Shown: positions 8,835 through 17,362, counted from the first letter of the stretch. The stretch is 64,000 nt of DNA from Gammaproteobacteria bacterium (GCA_030425195.1 JAUIAV010000007.1:172829-236828), one strand, 5' to 3'. Notes: a model not told the origin generated them from the letters alone. Numbers and translations are program-made.

Positions 8835-9740
8835 TCATCCGGAGCCGGTGAAACCGCTGGCCTGAAGCCAGTCGCCGAACCGGTCGATCCAGGAATCCGA
8901 CGGCAGGTTCTGCGTGCGCATGCCGAAGCCATGGCCGCCACGCGCATACATGTGCAGTTCCACCGGCAGGTCTGCAGCGCGCCATTGTTCGTATATCCGG
9001 ATGCTGTCCGAGGCCAGGCCGAGCGGGTCGTCCGTGGCGGCCACCAGAAAAGCGGGCGGTGCTTCCGGTGGTACCGTCACCCGGTCCAGCGCCCGGGTGC
9101 TGGCATAGATGGGGGCAACGAACGCGGGCCGGCTGTCCGGGTCGAAGTTCAGCGCCACATGCATGGCGACGGTGCCGCCCGCCGAAAAACCCATGAATCC
9201 GACCCGATCCGGGTCGATGCCGAACGCCGCGGCCCGGGCCCGGACCAGCCGCATCGCGCTGAGGCCGTCCTCGCCTGCAGAGGGTGCCACGGCGGCCATG
9301 TCGGCGCTCGCCTGCTCCGGCGTCTTCCTCACCAGCTCGGCCACCGGATCCTCACCACCGGGTACCAGCCGATAGCGGAGCACGAAGGCTGCCACACCTC
9401 TCCCGTTCAGCCACCGGGCCACGTCGTTGCCTTCGCTGTCGATGGACAGAGCGTGAAAGCCGCCGCCAGGCGCGATGACCACGGACGCGCCGTTGCCTTC
9501 AGCCGGCAGGAACACCTCCAGGGACGGCCGGCTGACATTGGTCACCACTGCCGTATTGAAGATTTCGGAGTGATAGGTCCGCTCCGGCATGGAATAGGCG
9601 TCGCTGCCAGGCAGCTCATCCGCATGGAGGAATATCCGCTCGCCGCCTTCAGCCGACATGGCGTGTATGCCCGGCAGACAGATGGCCGTCATCCAGAAGC
9701 TCCGGAACAGGATCCTTCGTATCGACGTTCTTCCGGGCAT
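8835..9740 (-). CDS. Exported alpha/beta hydrolase, acetylxylan-esterase/BD-FAE-like
   Basis: A 301-residue protein with a hydrophobic N-terminal stretch compatible with a signal peptide (RSFWMTAICLPGIHAMSA). It shows the HSL/BD-FAE type oxyanion loop VVIAPGGGFHALS (residues 88-100), the nucleophile elbow GFMGFSAGGTVAMH with Ser186, and a late RGGHGFGMR His. LVAATDDPLG supplies a plausible acid residue. It is probably a carboxylesterase acting on a small acylated carbohydrate or similar ester in the periplasm; the substrate is unknown. A strong GAGGAGGGGAAGCC precedes the ATG. It is convergent with the enoyl-CoA hydratase, with only 1 nt between stops. Confidence 0.82.
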   Translation of the reverse strand: MPGRTSIRRILFRSFWMTAICLPGIHAMSAEGGERIFLHADELPGSDAYSMPERTYHSEIFNTAVVTNVSRPSLEVFLPAEGNGASVVIAPGGGFHALSIDSEGNDVARWLNGRGVAAFVLRYRLVPGGEDPVAELVRKTPEQASADMAAVAPSAGEDGLSAMRLVRARAAAFGIDPDRVGFMGFSAGGTVAMHVALNFDPDSRPAFVAPIYASTRALDRVTVPPEAPPAFLVAATDDPLGLASDSIRIYEQWRAADLPVELHMYARGGHGFGMRTQNLPSDSWIDRFGDWLQASGFTGSG

Positions 9741-9819
9741 GGCTTCCCCTCCTCTCTCGCTCAGTCATTCCAGTTCACCTCCTGTTGCTTGCTTCCACCG
9801 GCACGTCTTCCCGCCCGTC

Positions 9820-10824
9820 TCACCCTCGCAGCCTGGCCAGCAGTCCGGCGAGTTCCTCCTCATCGAGACCGGTCCCACCGAACCCGGTTCGGGTGATGAG
9901 ACCGCCGAAGCGGTCCCGCATGGTTTCCACCACGGTTTCCGGTTCTCCGACGATGGCGAACGTCTGGACCATCTCGTCCGTGATCAGCGCAGCCATGTCC
10001 TCCGTGCGATGGGCACGGTTGAGCGGTATCAGCTCATCCTGGAGCCCGCCCCAGCCGTGCAGCTCGAGCACCGGGCGGTAGGCGACCGTGCAGCCATAGA
10101 AGGCGATCCGGCCGCGCACCTCGGCGATGGCGCGCTCCAGGGCTTCGTCGTTGCGGCCCATGGCGAGCATGGGGGCGTAGTCGAGCTCGAATCCATCCAG
10201 GCTCAGTCCCCGTTGCGCGAGACCCGAGCGCACCGCGGGCAGGGTCACCTCTCTCAGATACCGTTCGGTGGAAAAGGGATGCATGATCATGCCGTCCGCC
10301 ACCTCCGCCGCCACCTTCGTCATGAGAGGACCGGTGGCAGACAGCAGGATACGGGGTCGGGAACCGCCGGTGTTTTCCGGCCTGAAGGTGGCGGGCATGA
10401 GATCGTGCCGGTAATACTCCCCCGCGAACTCGAGCCGCTTGCCGTCGTACCAGCAGTCGAAGATCGCATTCATGGCCTCGATGAACTCGCGCATCTGCCG
10501 GGCCGCCTTGTGCCAGGGCATGCCGAATCGCCGTTCGATGTGCGGCTTGACCTGGGATCCCAGGCCCAGCACGAAACGGCCGCCGGAAAAGGCGTTCAGA
10601 TCGTGGGCGAGCACGGCCATGGACATGGGGTTCCGGGCGAATGCCACAGCCACGGAGGTGACCAGCTCGATCTCCTCCGTATGTTCGGCGGCCAGGGTGA
10701 GGGGCAGGAAGGGATCGTGGTTCAGCTCCGCCAGGCGCAGTCCGTCGTATCCCAGCCGTTCCAGCCGGGCCGCCGTCGATCCGATCCGCTCCAGGTCCGC
10801 GGCTGCCGGGGCATCGATTTTCAT
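9820..10824 (-). CDS. Luciferase-like (LLM class) F420-dependent-type oxidoreductase
   Basis: A 334-residue TIM-barrel oxidoreductase of the bacterial-luciferase/F420 family. Features are RLERLGYDGLRLAELNHDPFLPL, AEHTEEIELVTSVAVAFARNP, and FSGGRFVLGLGSQVKPHIERRFG, which are hallmarks of the LLM F420-dependent subgroup. MKIDAPAAAD at 10824 is taken as the start because the family begins at this strand. Upstream in-frame Met codons at 10836 and 10854 are possible. The cofactor (F420 or FMN) and the substrate cannot be decided from sequence alone. It is divergent from the acyl-CoA dehydrogenase. Confidence 0.82.
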   Translation of the reverse strand: MKIDAPAAADLERIGSTAARLERLGYDGLRLAELNHDPFLPLTLAAEHTEEIELVTSVAVAFARNPMSMAVLAHDLNAFSGGRFVLGLGSQVKPHIERRFGMPWHKAARQMREFIEAMNAIFDCWYDGKRLEFAGEYYRHDLMPATFRPENTGGSRPRILLSATGPLMTKVAAEVADGMIMHPFSTERYLREVTLPAVRSGLAQRGLSLDGFELDYAPMLAMGRNDEALERAIAEVRGRIAFYGCTVAYRPVLELHGWGGLQDELIPLNRAHRTEDMAALITDEMVQTFAIVGEPETVVETMRDRFGGLITRTGFGGTGLDEEELAGLLARLRG

Positions 10825-10952
10825 CGTCTGTTCCATCCCATGCTCAGGTCGCATCCTAACCCGGAAATGATCCCAGACCCTTTCCCGCCTCTGCGCGAGC
10901 ACATACTATGACTCGTTTCCCCATCTCGGGGGCCAACGACGGAGGATTAGGC

Positions 10953-12200
10953 ATGTCGGATCTGGAAGCGGATCTATTCAACCTGGCGATGTCCGAAGAG
11001 GCACAGCCGCTCATGGACGCGGTGAAAAAACACATTCAGGACAATGTGGTCCCCATCACCGAGGAGTTCGAGCGGCTCCACCAGGAGAAGGAGGACCGGT
11101 GGTCCTGGCATCCCCGGCAGCTCGAGCTTCTGGACGGCGCGAAGGAGAAAGCCAAGGCATCGGGGTTGTGGAACTTCTTCCTGCCCGATTCCGAGATCGG
11201 CGAGGGATTGACCAACCTGGACTATGCCTACATCGCCGCCGAGCTCGGCAAGTATCCGCTGGCATCGGAGACGCTCAACTGCTCCGCACCCGATACCGGC
11301 AACATGGAGGTTCTGGAAAGGGTGGGAACACCGGAGCAGAAGGAGCAGTGGCTGAAGCCGCTGCTGAACGGCGAGATCCGCTCCGCCTACGCCATGACGG
11401 AGCCGGGGCTGCCTTCCTCGGATGCCAAGAACATCAGCACCCAGGCGGTTCTGGAAGGCGACGAATGGGTCATCAACGGAGAGAAGTACTACATCTCCGG
11501 CGCCGGGGATCCCCGCTGCAAGATCATGATCACCATGGTGAAGACGAGCCCGGATGCACCGCCCTCCAAGCAGCAGTCCCAGATCCTGGTGCCCATGGAC
11601 ACACCCGGTGTGGAAATCGTCGAAGGCATGCAGGTATTCGGTCAGGATCACGCGCCCCGCGGACACATGCACCTGAAGTTCAACAACGTCCGGGTGCCCA
11701 AGGAGAACATCCTGCTCGGTGAGGGCCGCGGCTTCGAGATCTCCCAGGTCCGCCTGGGGCCCGGTCGCATCCACCACTGCATGCGTTCCATCGGCAAGGC
11801 GGAAAAAGCCCTGGAGCTGATGGTGCAACGAGGCGCCACCCGGGAAGCTTTCGGCAAGCCCATCGTCAAGCTCGGCAAGAATCTGGAGGTGATCTCCCGT
11901 GCGCGCATCGAGATCAACGCCATGCGCCTGGCCGTGCTGCAGGCAGCTAAAGCCATGGACGTGCTCGGCAACAAGGAAGCGCGCGTTTACGTCAGCGCGG
12001 TGAAGGCCATGGTGCCGGAGAAGGTCTGCCAGATCATCGACGATGCCATTCAGATCCACGGTGCCACGGGGATCTCCCAGTGGACGCCGCTGGCGGAGAT
12101 GTACATGGACATGCGCCACCTGCGTTTCGCGGACGGTCCTGACGAGGTGCACCACATGGTGGTCGGTCGCGCGGAAGTCCAGAGATACGGGCTCTGGTAG
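10953..12200 (+). CDS. Acyl-CoA dehydrogenase family protein
   Basis: A 415-residue FAD-dependent acyl-CoA dehydrogenase, started behind GGAGGATTAGGC. Diagnostic segments are the flavin/substrate motif SAYAMTEPGLPSSDAKNI, GEKYYISGAGDPRCK, and the C-terminal AIQIHGATGISQWTPLAEMY and RHLRFADGPDEVHH, which resemble the ACAD10/11-like branch. That branch oxidises acyl-CoAs, often branched or hydroxylated, in the cytoplasm; the chain specificity is not evident. A GPH-type transporter starts 27 nt downstream on the same strand. Confidence 0.9.
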   Translation: MSDLEADLFNLAMSEEAQPLMDAVKKHIQDNVVPITEEFERLHQEKEDRWSWHPRQLELLDGAKEKAKASGLWNFFLPDSEIGEGLTNLDYAYIAAELGKYPLASETLNCSAPDTGNMEVLERVGTPEQKEQWLKPLLNGEIRSAYAMTEPGLPSSDAKNISTQAVLEGDEWVINGEKYYISGAGDPRCKIMITMVKTSPDAPPSKQQSQILVPMDTPGVEIVEGMQVFGQDHAPRGHMHLKFNNVRVPKENILLGEGRGFEISQVRLGPGRIHHCMRSIGKAEKALELMVQRGATREAFGKPIVKLGKNLEVISRARIEINAMRLAVLQAAKAMDVLGNKEARVYVSAVKAMVPEKVCQIIDDAIQIHGATGISQWTPLAEMYMDMRHLRFADGPDEVHHMVVGRAEVQRYGLW

Positions 12201-12226
12201 GCCGCCCGGGCTGAGGGGTAGCCGCG

Positions 12227-13633
12227 GTGGATACCGCTGCAGGCGGTCTGAGTCGCGCGAAGATGGCGCTCTACGGCGTCGTCAACCTCCCGACTTCGAT
12301 CGTGGGGCTACCCATCGCCTTATACATACCGGCCTTCTATTCTCAGAATCTGGGCCTCTCGCTGGCGCTCGTCGGGGCGTTGATCGCCCTGTCACGATTG
12401 ACCGACGTGGTGACGGATCCGGCAATCGGCATCCTTTCCGACCGCTGGCAGACCCGATTCGGGCGGCGCAAACCGTGGCTGGCCATGGGCATGCCGCTGA
12501 TGATGCTCTCCCTGTGGATGCTGTTCGTACCGCAGAGCGAATCCGCCAGGTTCGTCTGGTCGTGGCTGGGGGGCGACGGAGTATCCAGTCTCTATCTCTT
12601 CGTCTGGATCAGTCTGCTGTATCTTTCCTTCACGGTGGTGGACCTGCCCTATCGGGCGTGGGGCGCGGAGCTCTCTCCGGACTACGACGAGCGCTCGCGG
12701 GTGACGGGCTGGCGGGAGGCATTCGGATACGGCGGCACTCTGATGGCGCTGTTCATTCCGCTGTACGCCTCGCTGGTACTTGGCCTGCCGGGTGCGGACA
12801 ACGCCCTGTTCTCAGTCGCCGTCGTCGTGGTCGTGATGCTGCCGCTCCTCACCGCTCCGGCGCTTATCTGGCTGCGTGAGTCGCCCGCCCGCACGGTGGC
12901 CGCAGCCCGCGTTCCCTGGCGTCGGGGTCTGAAAATCGTCTGGGCGAACGGGCCCTACCGGCGCCTTGTCATCGGTTTTCTCTTCCTGGTCACTTCCGTC
13001 AGCATGACGGCATCTCTGTCACTGTTCTTTGTTCAGTCAGTGATGGAAGAGACGTTCGACCGCTACGCCTTCTTCATCCTTGCCTACTACATCGCCAGCT
13101 CAGCCGCCATTCCCATATGGTTCGCAATATCGCGCCGCCTCGGGAAGCACCGCACGGTGGTTCTGGGTATCGCCTGGCTTTCGCTGTGGAGCGCCGTCAT
13201 ACCGCTGCTCGGTCCGGGTCAGTACTGGCTGTTCTTCGTGGTGATGATGCTGAAAGGTTCCGCGGTGGGCTCGCTGGTCTTTCTGCCGGCTTCCATGGCG
13301 GCGGACGTGGTCGACCTCGATACGCTGCGCACGGGCGAACAGCGCACCGGGTTGTACTTTTCTCTGTGGGGGATGACGAACAAGGCGGCCGTCGCTCTGG
13401 GCGTCTTCCTGGCCACCAACGGCGCGGCCTGGTTCGGATTCGATCCGGCGGCTGACGAGCACAGCGCCACGGCAAAGCTTGCCGTCGCGTTGCTGTACAG
13501 CGTGATACCGGCACTGGTCGCGTGTATTGCCCTGCCGCTTCTGTGGAAGTACCCGTTAACCCGTGAGCGCCAGGAACGGATGCGCGCTCACATTGAGCGT
13601 CGTGAGGCCCGCCGAGCCCAGGTGAGCGGCTGA
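12227..13633 (+). CDS. GPH/MFS_2-type cation symporter
   Basis: A 468-residue transporter with about 12 hydrophobic helices. The family signature is RLTDVVTDPAIGILSDRWQT followed by RFGRRKPWLAMG, typical of glycoside-pentoside-hexuronide:cation symporters. A second signature, DLPYRAWGAELSPDYDERSRVTGWRE, follows helix 4. These proteins import sugars or other organic solutes with Na+ or H+. GTG at 12227 follows GAGGGG by about 8 nt; an ATG occurs 12 codons later. The spacing suggests cotranscription with the preceding acyl-CoA dehydrogenase. Confidence 0.85.
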   Translation: MDTAAGGLSRAKMALYGVVNLPTSIVGLPIALYIPAFYSQNLGLSLALVGALIALSRLTDVVTDPAIGILSDRWQTRFGRRKPWLAMGMPLMMLSLWMLFVPQSESARFVWSWLGGDGVSSLYLFVWISLLYLSFTVVDLPYRAWGAELSPDYDERSRVTGWREAFGYGGTLMALFIPLYASLVLGLPGADNALFSVAVVVVVMLPLLTAPALIWLRESPARTVAAARVPWRRGLKIVWANGPYRRLVIGFLFLVTSVSMTASLSLFFVQSVMEETFDRYAFFILAYYIASSAAIPIWFAISRRLGKHRTVVLGIAWLSLWSAVIPLLGPGQYWLFFVVMMLKGSAVGSLVFLPASMAADVVDLDTLRTGEQRTGLYFSLWGMTNKAAVALGVFLATNGAAWFGFDPAADEHSATAKLAVALLYSVIPALVACIALPLLWKYPLTRERQERMRAHIERREARRAQVSG

Positions 13634-13706
13634 GAAAGGCCGGGAGCGGTCAGCAGGCGCATTCAACCGCCTGATGGGGAATCAACGGGTCGCTGATTCA
13701 TTTTTT

Positions 13707-13777
13707 TCAGCCATCCTGTATCAGCCAATTTTGATTTAGCCATCTTCTATCAGCCATTTTGTATTAGCCATCTTGCT
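13707..13777. repeat. Five-unit 14-bp AT-rich tandem repeat array
   Basis: Five consecutive units follow the consensus TYAGCCATYTTGTA: 13707-13720, 13721-13735, 13736-13749, 13750-13763 and 13764-13777. Each begins TCAGCC or TTAGCC and the period is 14 bp (one unit is 15). The stretch is much more AT-rich than its surroundings and lies 82-152 bp upstream of the short gene at 13859. It resembles iterated operator sites or iterons. No spacer sequence separates units, so it is not a CRISPR. Confidence 0.7.
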
Positions 13778-13812
13778 AATTAATTTCATCGGCGTATCTT
13801 TTGTATCAACAT

Positions 13813-13828
13813 TTAGCTTTTAAGCTAA
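13813..13828. promoter_or_regulatory. Palindromic operator-like site
   Basis: TTAGCTT and AAGCTAA form perfect 7-bp arms around a TT centre, 31 bp upstream of the ATG at 13859. Its place before a short gene coupled to an ArsR-type regulator makes it a candidate autoregulatory operator. Confidence 0.5.
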
Positions 13829-13858
13829 TTGAAGGTCGGATCATCCGGGAGAGGGACC

Positions 13859-14023
13859 ATGTCGGAAACCGTCATCTGCCACTATCGTGTCGCCGCAGGC
13901 AATGAGAACCGCTTCGAGCAACTGCTCGCCGAACACTGGCCCACCCTCAAGGTGGATGGGCTCTGTGAATCCCGCGGCGGCAAACCCAACATGGAATTCC
14001 CGCACGTCACCCCACTTCCGTGA
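13859..14023 (+). pseudogene. Short, probably truncated small-protein gene ahead of ArsR-type regulator
   Basis: A 54-codon frame begins MSETVICHYRVAAGNENRFE and continues QLLAEHWPTLKVDGL, after a strong GGGAGAGGGACC. This N-terminal half looks like the first strands of a small dimeric alpha/beta-barrel protein of about 100 residues. The remainder (CESRGGKPNMEFPHVTPLP) is low-complexity and unlike such a domain, so the gene seems to have lost its 3' half. It overlaps the next gene by 4 nt (GTGA), which suggests translational coupling is retained. It could instead be an intact short leader peptide gene. Confidence 0.45.
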
Positions 14024-14337
14024 GCAGTGTCAGCGAACGACCGTCCGATACGCCGAAGACCGTCAGCGAGCTCGAGCAGGCGGATGCGGTGTTTTCGGCC
14101 CTCGCCCATTCCGTCCGCCGGCAGATTCTTCTGTCGGTCCACTACCGGGGCTGTGCCAGAGCCGGGGAGATCGCCCGCCGTTTCGACTGCAGCTGGCCGA
14201 CGACGAGCAGACATCTGAGCGCTCTGGTGGAGAGCGGGCTCCTCAGCGTGGAGCGGGTGGGCCGGGAACGCATCTACCGGGCGAACGACCGGCTCCTGGT
14301 GGAACTGTTCGAACGCTGGCTCGGATACCTCCGATGA
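14020..14337 (+). CDS. ArsR-type winged-helix transcription regulator
   Basis: A 105-residue helix-turn-helix regulator from GTG 14020. The core is VFSALAHSVRRQILLSVHYRG, then ARAGEIARRFDCSWPTTSRH, then LSALVESGLLSVERVGRERIYRAN, the standard ArsR-type winged helix. A metal-site CxC motif on the DNA-binding helix is absent; a lone Cys stands in FDCSW. It is therefore more likely one of the non-metal ArsR proteins that regulate a neighbouring small-molecule gene. It overlaps the preceding short gene by 4 nt. Candidate targets are the palindrome and repeat array upstream. Confidence 0.82.
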   Translation: MSSVSERPSDTPKTVSELEQADAVFSALAHSVRRQILLSVHYRGCARAGEIARRFDCSWPTTSRHLSALVESGLLSVERVGRERIYRANDRLLVELFERWLGYLR

Positions 14338-14341
14338 GCAC

Positions 14342-14370
14342 GGCGCGGCCCGTCCCCCTCAGGCCGCGCC
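14342..14370 (+). terminator. Probable intrinsic terminator after ArsR-type gene
   Basis: GGCGCGGCC and GGCCGCGCC form a perfect 9-bp GC stem with an 11-nt loop, starting 5 nt after the stop codon. It is followed by a T-rich but not uniform tract (CGTTGTGTCTTGTT). Confidence 0.6.
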
Positions 14371-14491
14371 CGTTGTGTCTTGTTCAGCCTGACATGGCGC
14401 GGTATAACGGCGCCCCGAGCCGGTAGAAGAACGGATTCTCCCGAGAGTCGAGCCGGTAACAGAACACATCGACCAGAATTAAGGATTCGAC

Positions 14492-15319
14492 ATGCGCAAT
14501 TTCTTCAGAGGGATCACCCGGCGCGGCATTCTCGCCCTGCTGTCCGGTCTGCTCGTCACCCTGCCCGTTGCTGCCAACGCGGCGACCGATTCCCCGGTAC
14601 TGACACGTATCGCCAAGACCGGCACGCTGAAAGTCGGCATGTCCGGTGGACAGCCGCCGTTCAACTTCAACAGCCGGGAAGGCAGAATCATCGGCATGGA
14701 CGTGGACCTGGCCGGCATGCTCGCCACGGCGCTGAACGTCGAACTGGAGATCGTCGACATGCCGTTCGGGCAACTCCTCCCTGCGCTCGAATCCGGCAAG
14801 GTGGATCTGGTGATTTCCGGCATGACGGCCACTCTGCCGAGAAACATGCGGGCGGCCTTCGTGGCACCGTACCACGTCACCGGCAAGTCGATCCTGGCCC
14901 GCTCCGAAACTCTGGCCGCACTGGGCCGGGATGAGCTCGGACGCACCGACATGAAGGTGGCGGCCCTGGCCGGTTCCACCAGTGAGGATTTCGTGAAGAG
15001 AGTGGCGCCGAATGCCGCGCTGACCACGACCAAGGACTACAACGCCGCCATCGATCTGCTGCTGGCCAACAAGGTGGATCTGTTCGTGGCCGACGCAAGC
15101 ATCATCATGCTCTCCATGATGCGCTGGCCGGATGCCGGTCTCGTGGCGGCCAACAAGCCGCTCACCATCGAACCGATCGGCATCGCGGTACCGCCCAGCG
15201 ACCCGCTGCTGCTGAATCTGGTGCAGAACTACATGCGCGCCATGGAGGCGAGCGGCGTGCTGGAGCAGCTGAACAAGAAATGGTTCCAGGACGGCGGCTG
15301 GCTGGTGCAGCTGCCCTGA
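14492..15319 (+). CDS. Periplasmic solute-binding protein, family 3 (orphan)
   Basis: A 275-residue extracytoplasmic binding protein. The signal peptide is MRNFFRGITRRGILALLSGL followed by LVTLPVAANA, with cleavage likely at residue 30. The mature part has the family 3 pattern TLKVGMSGGQPPFNF, EGRIIGMDVDLAGMLA, FGQLLPALESGKVDLVISGM and VALPxSxx-like hinge regions. It should bind an amino acid or related polar solute. No permease or ATPase gene is adjacent, so it either serves a distant ABC transporter or acts as a sensor. An AAGGA ribosome site precedes the ATG. Confidence 0.88.
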   Translation: MRNFFRGITRRGILALLSGLLVTLPVAANAATDSPVLTRIAKTGTLKVGMSGGQPPFNFNSREGRIIGMDVDLAGMLATALNVELEIVDMPFGQLLPALESGKVDLVISGMTATLPRNMRAAFVAPYHVTGKSILARSETLAALGRDELGRTDMKVAALAGSTSEDFVKRVAPNAALTTTKDYNAAIDLLLANKVDLFVADASIIMLSMMRWPDAGLVAANKPLTIEPIGIAVPPSDPLLLNLVQNYMRAMEASGVLEQLNKKWFQDGGWLVQLP

Positions 15320-15371
15320 TCACCCGGCTCCGCCCGGGCCGGTCGTCGGCTCCGGGCGCTCGAGGCCTCTG

Positions 15372-15602
15372 ATGAATACACTCAACCGGTCCGTCCAGAT
15401 CATTCTGATCACCTTTCTCTGTGGCTGCAGCAGTGCCGGGCCGTCGCTCGACGACATGACCGAGGGCGGGGATCGGGACGCGCAATGGCAGAAGCGCTAT
15501 GAACAGCAGTGCATCGCCGCCGGTGTGCAGCCGGGAACGCCGATGATGGTGAAGTGCATCGATGATCTGACCGAGATCGGCGAGGAGCAGCCGGACCGCT
15601 AG
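15372..15602 (+). CDS. Small predicted lipoprotein
   Basis: A 76-residue protein with a basic start (MNTLNRS), a short hydrophobic core (VQIILITFL) and a lipobox LCGC directly before SSAGPS. The mature part is hydrophilic with two cysteines (QQCIAAG and VKCIDDL) that could form a disulfide in the periplasm. The function is not recognised. It lies 52 nt after the binding-protein stop and 71 nt before an enoyl-CoA hydratase gene. Confidence 0.7.
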   Translation: MNTLNRSVQIILITFLCGCSSAGPSLDDMTEGGDRDAQWQKRYEQQCIAAGVQPGTPMMVKCIDDLTEIGEEQPDR

Positions 15603-15673
15603 CACAGGCACGATCCGGCCCACACCGCACGGCGGTGTACACTTCCAGGCGCGTCAGCCGAACAGGAGAAATC

Positions 15674-16471
15674 ATGAGCTTTCTGACCCGCGAGCGGCAC
15701 GATCACGTGCTGCTTCTCACCATGTCGAGCCCGGATACCCGGAATGCCCTCACCGGCCCCGACCAGTTCGACGACTTCGAGCAGACCTGCGCCGAGGTCA
15801 ACGACGACGCGTCCGTCAGGTGTGTGGTGCTGACGGGGGAAGGCAGCGCTTTCTGTGCCGGCGGCAACGTGAAGGACATGCGTGATCGCCAGGGACTCTT
15901 CGCCGGAGACCCGTTCGATCAGGCGGACGCCTACCGCAAGGGAATCCAGCGGATTCCGCGCGCGATTCACAGCCTGAACGTCCCCGTGATTGCCGCCGTG
16001 AACGGCCCTGCGGTCGGCGCCGGCTGCGATCTCGCCACCATGTGCGACATCCGGATCGCCTCCACGAAGGCGATGTTCGCCGAAAGCTTCGTGAAGCTCG
16101 GCATCATCCCCGGTGACGGCGGAGCCTGGTTCCTGCCGAGAGCCGTCGGATACTCGAACGCCTGCAAGATGGCTTTCAGCGGTGAGCCGGTGCAGGCGGG
16201 AGATGCGCTCAGCATGGGACTCGTTTCCGAGGTGGTCGAGCCCGGGGCACTCATCGACCGGGCTCTGGCACTTGCTGCCAGCATCGCTGCCAATCCGCCG
16301 CACGCGGTCCGACTGACGAAACAGCTCATGCGGGCGAGCGAAAAGGCGAGCCTCAACGAGCTGCTGGACATGTCCGCGGCCTTCCAGGCCGTCTGCCATG
16401 CGGAGCCCGACCATATGGAGGCGGTCAACGCCTTCTTCGAGAAGCGGCCGGGCAACTACCGGGAGCGCTGA
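15674..16471 (+). CDS. Enoyl-CoA hydratase/isomerase family protein
   Basis: A 265-residue crotonase-fold protein, start fixed by AGGAG seven nt upstream. It has SSPDTRNALTGPDQFDDFEQ, the oxyanion loop GEGSAFCAGGNVKDM, and VNGPAVGAGCDLATMCDIRI. The catalytic region AESFVKLGIIPGDGGAWFLPR keeps the GxxPGDGG pattern of hydratases. It is probably a beta-oxidation or side-chain hydratase. It leads a closely spaced run with DUF2784, VOC and MDR genes, which suggests a four-gene operon. Confidence 0.87.
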   Translation: MSFLTRERHDHVLLLTMSSPDTRNALTGPDQFDDFEQTCAEVNDDASVRCVVLTGEGSAFCAGGNVKDMRDRQGLFAGDPFDQADAYRKGIQRIPRAIHSLNVPVIAAVNGPAVGAGCDLATMCDIRIASTKAMFAESFVKLGIIPGDGGAWFLPRAVGYSNACKMAFSGEPVQAGDALSMGLVSEVVEPGALIDRALALAASIAANPPHAVRLTKQLMRASEKASLNELLDMSAAFQAVCHAEPDHMEAVNAFFEKRPGNYRER

Positions 16472-16478
16472 TCGAGCG

Positions 16479-16874
16479 ATGCTCTACCGGATCCTGGCCG
16501 ACGCCATCGTCGTCCTGCATCTGGGATTCGTCGTCTTCGTGATGCTCGGCGCTCTGCTGGCGCTGCGCTGGCCGAAGCTGGTCTGGCTTCATCTGCCCAC
16601 CGCCTTCTGGGGTGCCTGGATCGAGTTCAGCGGCCGGATCTGTCCGCTGACACCGCTCGAGAACAGGCTGCGCAGCCTCGGGGGGGACGCCACCTACGAG
16701 CAGGACTTCGTCGAGCAGTACCTGCTCCCCGTTCTCTATCCATCCGGGTTGACCGCGGACGTGCAGATTCTGCTCGGCACTCTGGTTGTTCTCGTCAACG
16801 CGGCCCTCTATGGTCTGCTCTGGCACCGCCATCGGCACCGCGCAACCACAGGGCAGAGGGGAGAAAACACATGA
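16479..16874 (+). CDS. DUF2784 integral membrane protein
   Basis: A 131-residue protein with about four membrane helices. It matches DUF2784 closely: MLYRILADAIVVLHLGFVVF, LRWPKLVWLHLPTAFWGAWI, then EFSGRICPLTPLENRLR, and EQYLLPVLYPSGLT. The role of the family is unknown. It starts 7 nt after the enoyl-CoA hydratase stop and overlaps the next start by 4 nt (ATGA), so it is translated within this operon. Confidence 0.85.
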   Translation: MLYRILADAIVVLHLGFVVFVMLGALLALRWPKLVWLHLPTAFWGAWIEFSGRICPLTPLENRLRSLGGDATYEQDFVEQYLLPVLYPSGLTADVQILLGTLVVLVNAALYGLLWHRHRHRATTGQRGENT

Positions 16875-17362
16875 GTGTCGAGATCAACGGCATCGCCCAC
16901 ATCCAGTTCACCATCAACGATCCCGAATCGGGACTGCCGTTCTGGGAATCGCTCTGTCACTTCATGGGCATGAAGACGCTCATCCGCAACGACGAGACCG
17001 TTTACTGCATCGGCGGCCGAACGGGACTGCTGGCCAGAGCGGCGCCGCCGGAAAAGCGCGGCAAGGTCTTTGATCAGTGGACGGCCGGGCTGCACCACTT
17101 CTGTATCCGGGCGCGCTCCCGGGAGGACGTGGACGCCATCGCCAGGCATGCCGAGTCCATCGGCGCGCGCATCGTTCATCCGCCGGAGGATGGAAGCCAG
17201 TTCGCGCCAGGCTACTACTCCGTGCTGTTCGAAGACCCGGACGGTATCCGCATCGAGATCAATCACGTGCCCGGCAAAGGTCACTTCGGCGATCAGGGCC
17301 GTCTCGGACCCGGCGGCGGCGGGCCTGCCGGTCGCTACGGCGAAGACGGCCTCAACGACTGA
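16871..17362 (+). CDS. VOC superfamily (glyoxalase-like) protein
   Basis: A 163-residue vicinal-oxygen-chelate domain protein. The metal-binding pattern is present: His10 in GIAHIQFTI, His in GLHHFCIRAR, and Glu in DPDGIRIEINH. The C-terminal tail is glycine-rich (GPGGGGPAGRYGEDG) and probably disordered. Members include glyoxalases, dioxygenases and epimerases; which one is not clear. It sits in an operon with a crotonase-fold enzyme and an MDR reductase, so a CoA-ester or aldehyde substrate is plausible. Confidence 0.8.
   Translation: MSVEINGIAHIQFTINDPESGLPFWESLCHFMGMKTLIRNDETVYCIGGRTGLLARAAPPEKRGKVFDQWTAGLHHFCIRARSREDVDAIARHAESIGARIVHPPEDGSQFAPGYYSVLFEDPDGIRIEINHVPGKGHFGDQGRLGPGGGGPAGRYGEDGLND

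Noticed and set aside
13707..13777. CRISPR array
   Set aside because: Units are 14 bp and contiguous, with no unique spacers and no cas genes nearby.
14020..14337. Arsenic-sensing ArsR
   Set aside because: No CxC or clustered cysteines are present, unlike the repressor at 48886. Only the DNA-binding fold is shared.
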